NCBI GenBank assembly: GCA_036381125.1
Contig: DASVDK010000283.1
Coordinates: 1 to 12,292 of the forward strand
DNA from: DASVDK01 sp036381125 [NCBI: Thermodesulfobacteriota bacterium]
GTDB taxonomy: Bacteria; DASVDK01
Length of the DNA: 12,292 nucleotides
Direction of reading: 5' to 3'
Under the pieces are notes generated by a model. It did not search any database. It saw nothing but the letters and a program-made list of their open reading frames with translations, and was not told the DNA's origin. Made by a program: the position numbers and the translations under genes. Below are positions 6,304-12,292 of the stretch, piece by piece. Positions within the stretch are counted from its first letter, which is position 1. The number at the start of each line of letters is the position of its first letter.

Positions 6304-7542
6304 TCAGCCGTCGGTCACCGCCAGGAGCGCGTCGAGACGCGGCTCGACCACCGGCGGCTCGGGCACGAGCGTGGCGAGCACGGCCGGGTCCTTGAGCCCG
6401 TGGCCGGTCACGAGCGCGACGACGCGGGCCCCCTCCCCGATGGCTCCCCTCCGACGCAGCTCCGCGATGCCGGCCACGCCGGCCGCGCCGGTCGGCTCGG
6501 CCAGGACCCCCTCGTCCCGCGCGAGGTCGCGCGTCGCCTCGAGGATCCGCGCGTCGCTCACCGCCACGGCCGCCCCGCCCGACCGGCGCGCGGCGGCCAG
6601 CGTGAGCGTGCCGTCGTCGGCGTACCCCTGGAGCGGATCGCGGATGCCGCTCGCCACGGTGTCCGGCGTCCCCCACGCCTCCACCTCGTCGGCGCCGGCC
6701 GCGAACGCCCGGGCCACCGGCGCGCACCCCTCCGCCTGGACGGCCACCATCCGGGGCACGCGGTCGGCGAGCCCCAGCGCGCGGAGCTCCTCGAAGCCCT
6801 TGAGCGTCCCGACGAGCAGGGGGCCCGAGCCGACCGGTACCATGACCCAGTCGGGGACCGTCCCGCCGCACTGCCGGAGAAGCTCGTACGCGACGGTCTT
6901 GTTCCCCTCGGTCGGGAAGGCGCTGAGGCAGGTGGTCGTCACGTTGTACCAGCCGGTGTGCCGGGCCAGCTCGGCGGCCAGGGCGTAGGCCGCGCTGAAG
7001 TGCCCCCGGACGGCGACGAGGGTGGCGCCGTACATGGCGATCTGCGCGAGCTTGGCCTTGACGAGCCCCTCGGGCACGAGGACGACCGCCGGCAGGCCCG
7101 CGCGCGCCGCGTAGGCCGAGACCGCGGCCCCCGCGTTGCCGCTCGAGGCGGTGACGACGCCGCCGACGCCGAGCTCGCGCGCCTTCGTGAGCGCCACCGA
7201 GACCGGCCGGTCCTTGAAGGACCCGGTCGGGTTCGCGGACTCGAGCTTGAGGAGGAGCTCGCCGACGCCGAGCCGCGCGGCCAGGCGCGGCGCCCGCACG
7301 AGCGGCGTCGCCCCCTCGCCGAGGGAGACCGGCGCCACGTTCGCGGCGACGGGGAGGAGCGTTCGCACGCCCCACATGCCGGCCGCTTCCGCCGTCACCT
7401 CGCGCGCGGCGCCGGCCCGCCGCGCCGCCTCCATGTCGTACCGCACGTCGAGGATGCCGCCGCAGGCCGGGCAGCGGTAGCGCTCCCCGAGGGAGTGCGT
7501 TCGCCCGCACCGTACGCATGCCAGACAGGTCGCCGTCGTCAT
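6304..7542 (-). CDS. Threonine-synthase-like PLP-dependent enzyme (fold type II)
   Basis: A 412-residue tryptophan-synthase-beta-family PLP enzyme. The N-terminus has a zinc-ribbon-like pair of CxxC motifs (C9/C12 and C24/C27). SANPTGSFKDRP carries the predicted PLP lysine K110, followed by the substrate loop TASSGNAGA (131-139) and the phosphate-binding stretch VGSGPLLVG. This layout matches short threonine synthases (O-phosphohomoserine to threonine), but the same architecture is used by threonine/serine dehydratases and cysteate-synthase-like enzymes, so the reaction is open. The ATG at 7542 overlaps the stop of the M20 peptidase (ATGA), with a G-rich Shine-Dalgarno just upstream; longer readings of this frame are non-coding shadow. 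Position in a peptide-catabolism block rather than next to homoserine genes argues for an amino-acid-degrading or modifying role; this is inference. Confidence 0.85.
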   Translation of the reverse strand: MTTATCLACVRCGRTHSLGERYRCPACGGILDVRYDMEAARRAGAAREVTAEAAGMWGVRTLLPVAANVAPVSLGEGATPLVRAPRLAARLGVGELLLKLESANPTGSFKDRPVSVALTKARELGVGGVVTASSGNAGAAVSAYAARAGLPAVVLVPEGLVKAKLAQIAMYGATLVAVRGHFSAAYALAAELARHTGWYNVTTTCLSAFPTEGNKTVAYELLRQCGGTVPDWVMVPVGSGPLLVGTLKGFEELRALGLADRVPRMVAVQAEGCAPVARAFAAGADEVEAWGTPDTVASGIRDPLQGYADDGTLTLAAARRSGGAAVAVSDARILEATRDLARDEGVLAEPTGAAGVAGIAELRRRGAIGEGARVVALVTGHGLKDPAVLATLVPEPPVVEPRLDALLAVTDG

Positions 7543-8792
7543 CGTCGCCCCCCACCGAGGTAATCGAACGCCGCGAGCGCGTAGATCTTCGCCGCCTGCA
7601 CGACCGACTCGACGGCGACGTACTCGTTCGGCCCGTGACAGACCGTGAGGAGGCCGGGGCCGAACGAGGGGATCGTGGGGATCCCGGCGCGCGCGTGGAA
7701 GTCGAAGGCGTCGGTGGCGCCGGGGAACCCGCCGAGCGGCGGCGGCTGCCCCAGCACCGTCGAGGCGGCCCGGAGGACCGAGCCGACGAGCGGCTCGTCC
7801 GGCGGCACCTCCGGGATCGGGGCCTGGTCGTCCGCTCCCGCGGGGAGGTCGCGCACGAGGTCGATCCTGAGCCCCGGGTCCTCGCGCCGCAGCCGCTCGA
7901 CGAAGGCGTTCACCTGCCGCCACGCCTCGGCGGCCGTGATCCCGGGAGGCAGCCTGAGATCGGATCGGAACTCCGCCCGACCCGGCACGACGCCGTAGAA
8001 GACGCCGCCGTCGACGGTGACGCCGATGTTGTGCGTCACCCCGGCGGGATAGTAGGGATGGGGCGGCATCTCGACCCGGAACTCGCGCGCCATCCGGTCG
8101 AGCACCGCGGCCATCTTCTGCACCGCGTTCGTGACCGGCAGCCGGTCCGAGAGGCTGCTGTGGGCCTGCGTGCCGTGGACGCGCGTCCGGAAGCCGAGCG
8201 TGCCGCGCGCGGCGAGGCAGAGCGCCTCCCAGTCGCGCGCCACCCCGCAGGGCTCGCCGACGAGCCCCGCGTCGGCCCGCAGGTCGGCCTCCTCCGACAG
8301 GTACCGCGCCCCGAGCCGGCCGCCGGCCTCCTCGTCCGCCGTGAAGACGAGCAGCAGATCGCCGGCGAGAGGGGCGTCCGCCTCGGCGAGGACCGCGGCC
8401 GCCACCGCCATGGCGGCCACCGCGCCCTTCATGTCGGCCGTGCCGAGGCCGTAGAGACGTCCCTCCTCCAGGACCGGGGTGAAGGGATCGGTCCGCCAGA
8501 GGTGCGCCGCGTCCTCGCCGACCGGCTTGGTGTCCATGTGGCCGGAGAGCATGAGGACCGGGCCCGGCTTTCGCCCTCGGAGGCGGACGACGAGGTTCGG
8601 CCGCTCCGGCGCCTTCGCGAGGACCCGCTGGTCGCCGAGCCCGACCGACCGCAGGTAGCCGCCGAGGAGGTCGGCCACCGCCCGCTCGTCGCCGCCCGGG
8701 TTGATGCTCGGCGTCCGGACGAGGCGGTCGAGCAGCGCGAGCAGCTCCTCGCGACGCGCGTCGACCCTCGCGAGGATCGCCTCGGGCCTCAC
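7539..8792 (-). CDS. M20 family metallopeptidase / amidohydrolase (ArgE/DapE/ACY1 type)
   Basis: A 417-residue cytosolic dizinc hydrolase that would cleave an N-acyl or peptide bond. Metal-site motifs are all present: SGHMDT (H85, D87), LGTADMKG (bridging D120), TADEEAGG (catalytic E154, ligand E155), the GEP ligand E181, and the late His in CHGPNEY. The dimerisation-domain His appears in GTQAHSS. The N-terminal segment LVRTPSINPGGDE is typical of ArgE/DapE relatives. The start is the GTG at 8792, overlapping the stop of the D-aminoacylase gene by four bases; its own stop overlaps the next gene in the same way. The substrate may be an N-acyl amino acid, a dipeptide, or a desuccinylase/deacetylase-type compound. 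Next to a D-aminoacylase and a peptide importer, a degradative role is more likely than arginine or lysine synthesis. Confidence 0.9.
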   Translation of the reverse strand: MRPEAILARVDARREELLALLDRLVRTPSINPGGDERAVADLLGGYLRSVGLGDQRVLAKAPERPNLVVRLRGRKPGPVLMLSGHMDTKPVGEDAAHLWRTDPFTPVLEEGRLYGLGTADMKGAVAAMAVAAAVLAEADAPLAGDLLLVFTADEEAGGRLGARYLSEEADLRADAGLVGEPCGVARDWEALCLAARGTLGFRTRVHGTQAHSSLSDRLPVTNAVQKMAAVLDRMAREFRVEMPPHPYYPAGVTHNIGVTVDGGVFYGVVPGRAEFRSDLRLPPGITAAEAWRQVNAFVERLRREDPGLRIDLVRDLPAGADDQAPIPEVPPDEPLVGSVLRAASTVLGQPPPLGGFPGATDAFDFHARAGIPTIPSFGPGLLTVCHGPNEYVAVESVVQAAKIYALAAFDYLGGGRR

Positions 8793-10375
8793 GGCACGCT
8801 CCTGCCGGGCCGGCGTCCGGTCGGCTCGCCGTCGCGCAGGACCCACTCGCCGTTCACCATGACGTGCCGCACGCCGACCGGCGCGCGCGTCGGCTCGTCG
8901 TAGGTCGACCGATCGGCGACCCGGTCCGCCTCGAGGAGGACGAGGTCGGCGAAGGCCCCGGGCGCGATGCGGCCGCGCCCCGTGAGGCCGAACCGCGCGG
9001 CCGGCAGGCCGGTCATGAGGTGCACGAGACGCTCGAGCGGCAGCCGGCCCGTCTCCCGTCCCACCCGCAGCACGCGGGGGAAGGCGCCGTACGTGCGCGG
9101 GTGCGGGAACTCGGCCGCCGGGATGGCGTCGCTGCCGATCATGTAGTCGCCCCGCGCGAGGAGGTGCATCAGCTCCGCGTCGAAGCGCCGCCACCCGTCG
9201 TCCATCGGCGGCACGGCGTCGCGGCACCCCACCGCGAGGTCCTCCTCGTCGAGCAGCGCGAGGACCGTCTCGGCCACCGACAGGCCGCGGTCGCGCGCCG
9301 CCTCGTCGATCGTCCGGCCGAGGTACCGCCGGTTGCGGCCGCTCGGGAGGTGGGCCAGCGTCGCGCCGTGCGGGCGTATGGCGTTGGCCTCGATGCCGGC
9401 GAGCATCTCGGCCCGGCGCTCGCCCGAGCGGATCCGGGCGAGGAGCGCGTCCGGCCCCCCCTCGTGCGCGAAGGCCGGCAGGTAGATGAGCGCGAAGGTG
9501 TTCCCCGAGGGGTACGGGTAGAGCTCGAGCGTGACGTCCACGCCGTCCGCCTTCGCCCGGTCCACCGGCGCGGTGAGCGCGTCGGGGCTCTCGTAGCGCC
9601 ACGGCTTGGGGCCGAAGTGGGAGACGTGGACCGCGACCCCGCTCCGCCGGCCGATCTCGAGCGCCTCCTCGAGGCCCGCGAGGAGCCAGTCGGCCGGCGG
9701 GACGTCGAAGACGGTCCGGATGTGCGTGACGTAGGGCCGCCCCGCCTCGGCCGCCACGCGGCAGAGCGCGACCAGCTCGCGCGTATCGGCGTACGCGTTC
9801 GGAAAGTAGCTGAGGCCGGTCGAGAAGGCGACGGCGCCCTCCTCGAAGCCGCGCTCGAGGAGCGCCCGCGCGCGGCCGAGCGTGGCGTCGTCGAGCGGCA
9901 CGTCCCGGAACCCCACCGTCTCGAGCCGCAGCGCCGCGTGCGGGACGGCGTACGCGGTGTTCACCGACGCGCGGCGGTCGAGCGCGCGCCGGTACTCGGC
10001 GACCGACGACCAGCGCGCCTCGACCTCCGGGTTGCCGTTGAGGCCGACGAGGTACCGGCGCAGGAGGTCGAGGTTGGCCGAGCCGAGCGGCGCGTACGAG
10101 AGCCCGTCCTGGCCGAGGATCACCGTCGTCACGCCCTGCCGGAGGGCGCAGGCGTGGACCGGGTCGGCGAAGAGGGAGAGGTCGCCGTGCATGTGGGTGT
10201 CGATGAAGCCGGGCGCGGCGACGAGGCCCGCGGCGTCGACGACGGCCCCGGCCTCCACCCGCTCCCACAGCCCGACGTCGACGATCCGGTCGTCGCGGAC
10301 GAGGATGTCGGCCCGGCGGGGCGGCGCCCCCGTCCCGTCGACCACGGTCGCGCCGCGCACGAGGGTCGTCGTCAC
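8789..10375 (-). CDS. N-acyl-D-amino-acid deacylase (D-aminoacylase) family amidohydrolase
   Basis: A 528-residue amidohydrolase that would remove the acyl group from N-acyl-D-amino acids, or act on a related amide or ring substrate. After the small N-terminal beta domain come FIDTHMHGD (metal His 61 and 63), VTHIRT (H218), HVSHFG (H253) and MIGSDA (catalytic Asp 416). The C-terminus shows GRGRIAPGAFADLVL and HVMVNGEWVLRDGEPTGRRPGR, as usual for D-aminoacylases. The motif that normally holds the metal-bridging Cys (GNCG in the Alcaligenes enzyme, Cys96) reads GQDG here, placing Asp90 at that point. The GTG start at 10375 overlaps the dppC stop (GTGA) and the stop overlaps the M20 gene. It is longer than classic D-aminoacylase (about 480 residues). 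Substrate is uncertain. Confidence 0.88.
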   Translation of the reverse strand: MTTTLVRGATVVDGTGAPPRRADILVRDDRIVDVGLWERVEAGAVVDAAGLVAAPGFIDTHMHGDLSLFADPVHACALRQGVTTVILGQDGLSYAPLGSANLDLLRRYLVGLNGNPEVEARWSSVAEYRRALDRRASVNTAYAVPHAALRLETVGFRDVPLDDATLGRARALLERGFEEGAVAFSTGLSYFPNAYADTRELVALCRVAAEAGRPYVTHIRTVFDVPPADWLLAGLEEALEIGRRSGVAVHVSHFGPKPWRYESPDALTAPVDRAKADGVDVTLELYPYPSGNTFALIYLPAFAHEGGPDALLARIRSGERRAEMLAGIEANAIRPHGATLAHLPSGRNRRYLGRTIDEAARDRGLSVAETVLALLDEEDLAVGCRDAVPPMDDGWRRFDAELMHLLARGDYMIGSDAIPAAEFPHPRTYGAFPRVLRVGRETGRLPLERLVHLMTGLPAARFGLTGRGRIAPGAFADLVLLEADRVADRSTYDEPTRAPVGVRHVMVNGEWVLRDGEPTGRRPGRSVP

Positions 10376-11223
10376 AGGCCCACCGCCTTGCGCATGTAGG
10401 GATCGAGCGAGTCGCGCACGCCGTCTCCGAGGAGGTTGAGCCCGAGCACGGTCCAGAAGATGGCGAGCCCGGGGAAGAGGGTCATCCAGAGCGCCCGGCC
10501 GATGTACGCCCGCCCCTCGCTGAGGATCGTCCCCCAGGTGGGCACCTCGGGCGGGACGCCGATGCCGAGGAAGGAGAGGCTCGCCTCGCCGAGGATCGCG
10601 TAGGCGAAGATGAACGTCCACTGCACGACGATCGGCGAGACGCAGTTCGGCGTCACGTAGCGGGCGATGATGCTCGGGTCGGTCGAGCCGATGGCCCTGG
10701 CCGACTCGACGTAGCTCGCCTCCCGGACGACGAGCACGGCGCTCCGCACGACGCGCGCCATGCGGGGCGCGTAGGTGATGCCGAGCGCCACGACGATGCC
10801 GGTGACGCTCGCACCGAGCATCGCCATGAGCAGGATGGCCAGGACGATGTTCGGGAACGCCATGAACCCGTCCATGAGGCGCATGAGCGCGTTGTCCAGG
10901 CGGGAGTAGTAGCCCCCCACGAGCCCGACGAGGCCGCCCGCCACCAGCGCGAACCCGCTGACGAGGAAGCCGACGAGGAGCGACACCCGCGCGCCGTGCA
11001 CCACGCGAGAGAGCACGTCGCGCCCGAGGTCGTCGGTGCCGAACCAGTGGCCCGCGCTCGGCGCCTGCAGGCGGTTGACCACGTCGAGGTCGTTCGGTCC
11101 CGGGATCGGGAGCCAGGGCGCGGCGAGCGCGACGACGAGCATCACGAGGACCGCGACGCTCCCCGCCAGGCTGCTCGGCCGCCCGCCGAGGGCCCCCATC
11201 GCGGCCGCGGCGCGGCCCCTCAT
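10372..11223 (-). CDS. dppC: Peptide/nickel-type ABC transporter permease, DppC family
   Basis: An inner-membrane channel subunit of a peptide-type importer, pairing with the DppB-like protein. The 283-residue product has an N-terminal membrane segment (about 20-40), the DppC hallmark HWFGTDDLGRDVLSRVVHG (59-77), the EAA coupling loop YVESARAIGS (171-180) and LSFLGIGVPPEVPTWG (206-221), ending in the usual LGDGVRDSLDPYMR. The ATG at 11223 overlaps the dppB stop by four bases (ATGA), which favours it over longer readings without homology; an in-frame ATG seven codons later is possible. Length is normal. The ATPase genes (DppD/DppF) are not in the window between the permeases and the enzymes, so they must lie upstream or elsewhere. 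The substrate could be peptides, N-acyl amino acids or another amide. Confidence 0.92.
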   Translation of the reverse strand: MRGRAAAAMGALGGRPSSLAGSVAVLVMLVVALAAPWLPIPGPNDLDVVNRLQAPSAGHWFGTDDLGRDVLSRVVHGARVSLLVGFLVSGFALVAGGLVGLVGGYYSRLDNALMRLMDGFMAFPNIVLAILLMAMLGASVTGIVVALGITYAPRMARVVRSAVLVVREASYVESARAIGSTDPSIIARYVTPNCVSPIVVQWTFIFAYAILGEASLSFLGIGVPPEVPTWGTILSEGRAYIGRALWMTLFPGLAIFWTVLGLNLLGDGVRDSLDPYMRKAVGL

Positions 11224-12167
11224 CCGTACCTGACGCGCGGGTCGATGTAGACGTAGAGCACGTCGACCAGCAGGTTGAAGAGCACGTAGGCGATCGCGAT
11301 GTAGAGGACCACGCCCTGGATCAGGGTGTAGTCGCGCCGCAGCACCGACTCGACGAGGAGGCGCCCGATCCCCGGGATGTTGAACACCGTCTCCACCACG
11401 ATGGCGCCGCCCAGCGCCAGCGCGAAGACGAGGCCGACGACCGTGACGACCGAGACCAGGACGTTGCGGAACGCGTGCTTCGCGACGACGCCGAACGCGC
11501 CGACCCCCTTGGCCCGCGCCGTGCGGACGTAGTCCTGCGAGAGCACCTCGATCATCGCCCCGCGCGTCATCCGGGCGATGAGGGCCGACTGGACGAAGCC
11601 GACGGCGAAGGCCGGCATGACGAGGCAACGGAGGGCCGCGAGGAGGCCCCCTTCGGCGATCGGCACGTAGCCCGCGACCGGGAACCAGCGGAGGTCGACG
11701 CCGAAGACGACGACGAGGTTCAGGGCGAGCCAGAACTCGGGGATCGAGACGCCCGAGAGGGCGAGGAGCATGAAGAACTGGTCGACCAGGCCGCCCTTGC
11801 GGACGGCGGAGAGGACGCCGGCCGGGACGCCGATCGCGATCGCCACGGCCACCGCGCCGAAGGTCAGGAGCACCGTCGGCTCGAGCCGGTCGGCGATGGC
11901 CGCGGTCACCGGCCGGTCGAGGAAGAGCGAGCGCCCGAGGTCCCCGGTGAGGGCGCGCCCCACCCAGGCGAGGAACTGGACGTGGATCGGCCGGTCGAGC
12001 CCGAGGTCGTGCCGCATCGACTCGATCACCTCGGGGCGCGCGTCCGAGCCGAGCATCACGAGCACCGGATCGCCCGGGGCGAGCTGGACCGCGACGAAGA
12101 CGATGACCGCGACCAGCGCGACGACGGGCACCGCGGACAGGAGTCGCCGGAGAACGTATCGGGACAT
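11220..12167 (-). CDS. dppB: Peptide/nickel-type ABC transporter permease, DppB family
   Basis: This is the first channel subunit of the peptide-type importer. The 315-residue protein begins with the classic MSRYVLRRLLSAVPVV helix, then LAPGDPV (29-35), a GLDRPIHVQFLAWVG periplasmic stretch, the EAA loop RTARAKGVGAF (215-225), VFNIPGIGRLL (261-271), and the family C-terminus YIDPRVRYG. All are where the family has them and the length is typical. The ATG is preceded by GAGGG (12172-12176 on the - strand), four bases upstream, a slightly short spacing. It follows a probable binding-protein gene and a strong hairpin, and overlaps dppC by four bases. Confidence 0.94.
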   Translation of the reverse strand: MSRYVLRRLLSAVPVVALVAVIVFVAVQLAPGDPVLVMLGSDARPEVIESMRHDLGLDRPIHVQFLAWVGRALTGDLGRSLFLDRPVTAAIADRLEPTVLLTFGAVAVAIAIGVPAGVLSAVRKGGLVDQFFMLLALSGVSIPEFWLALNLVVVFGVDLRWFPVAGYVPIAEGGLLAALRCLVMPAFAVGFVQSALIARMTRGAMIEVLSQDYVRTARAKGVGAFGVVAKHAFRNVLVSVVTVVGLVFALALGGAIVVETVFNIPGIGRLLVESVLRRDYTLIQGVVLYIAIAYVLFNLLVDVLYVYIDPRVRYG

Positions 12168-12184
12168 GCCGCCCTCGGGTCAGG

Positions 12185-12228
12185 CGCGGGGGCCGGCCTC
12201 GGCCGGCCCCCGCGACGCAAGTGCGTCG
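12185..12228 (-). other. Tandem stem-loops between the peptide-binding protein gene and dppB
   Basis: A perfect 14-base GC-rich inverted repeat (12185-12198 with 12201-12214) forms a very strong hairpin. A second, shorter one (cgacgca 12213-12219, tgcgtcg 12222-12228) abuts it, and the two share two bases so compete slightly. Together they fill the space between the binding-protein stop (12232) and the dppB ribosome-binding site (12176). There is no U-run on the - strand, so partial termination or mRNA protection is more likely than full termination. Confidence 0.6.
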
Positions 12229-12231
12229 GCC

Positions 12232-12292
12232 CTACCTGGTCCAGGTGTTCCAGAAGGGCATCGTGTAGATCTCCTGCACGCCCTCGAGCTTC
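12232..12292 (-). CDS. C-terminal end of a probable peptide-type (SBP_bac_5) substrate-binding protein (partial)
   Basis: Only the last 19 codons and a TAG stop are inside the window, reading KLEGVQEIYTMPFWNTWTR. An aromatic-rich ending of this sort is common in dipeptide/oligopeptide binding proteins, and the position directly upstream of dppB on the same strand is where the binding-protein gene is expected. The assignment rests mainly on that position, since too little sequence is visible for a firm family call. Confidence 0.6.
   Translation of the reverse strand, partial: KLEGVQEIYTMPFWNTWTR

Noticed and set aside
6154-8903. Two long + strand open frames across the PLP enzyme and M20 peptidase
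   Set aside because: Both are composition-driven shadows; the - strand frames carry complete catalytic motifs and overlapping start/stop signals.
8793-10268. Upstream extension of the M20 peptidase frame into the D-aminoacylase gene
   Set aside because: The extension is Arg/Gly/Ala-rich shadow. The M20 fold begins at the GTG at 8792, which overlaps the preceding stop.
8864-10399. Long + strand open frame (511 codons) opposite the D-aminoacylase gene
   Set aside because: Low-complexity Arg/Val/Glu/Asp composition, no motifs, and fully explained as the antisense shadow of a well-supported amidohydrolase.

Overview
The window is one continuous stretch of very GC-rich, tightly packed bacterial DNA with no RNA genes, insertion sequences or CRISPR. 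The genes belong to nutrient uptake and catabolism families. Base composition, gene style and the mix of Liv-type and Dpp-type ABC transporters beside amidohydrolases suggest a soil or subsurface heterotroph. Candidatus Rokubacteria (Methylomirabilota), a high-GC proteobacterium or an actinobacterium would all fit; no phylogenetic marker here settles it.

Layout. Bases 1-4707 (+ strand) hold the end of a five-gene ABC importer of the branched-chain amino acid / urea / short-chain amide type: a 5'-truncated substrate-binding protein, two permeases (LivH- and LivM-like) and two ATPases (LivG- and LivF-like). Bases 4708-4964 are a convergent intergenic region with several inverted repeats, including a nested REP-like palindrome. 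From 12292 down to 4965 everything is on the - strand: the last 19 codons of a probable peptide-binding protein, DppB- and DppC-like permeases, a D-aminoacylase family amidohydrolase, an M20 metallopeptidase, a threonine-synthase-like PLP enzyme and an acetamidase/formamidase family enzyme.

How the parts may work together. The binding protein of the first importer resembles the amide/urea branch (FmdD/UrtA-like), and an FmdA/AmdA-type amidase lies convergent to it. Uptake of a short amide or urea-like compound followed by hydrolysis to ammonia and an acid is therefore a reasonable inference. In the second block DppB, DppC, the D-aminoacylase, the M20 enzyme and the PLP enzyme are joined by four successive 4-base stop/start overlaps (ATGA or GTGA). 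This suggests a coordinated module that imports peptides or N-acylated amino acids, cleaves their amide bonds and processes the released amino acid. The whole window reads as an amide-bond and organic-nitrogen scavenging region.

Points of most interest: an in-frame insertion of about 55 residues near the N-terminus of the Liv/Fmd binding protein; an altered ABC signature motif in the LivG-like ATPase; Asp in place of the usual metal-site Cys in the D-aminoacylase; a Tat-signal-like but apparently non-exporting N-terminal module on the amidase; and strong hairpins at both binding-protein/permease junctions, in two unrelated transporters.
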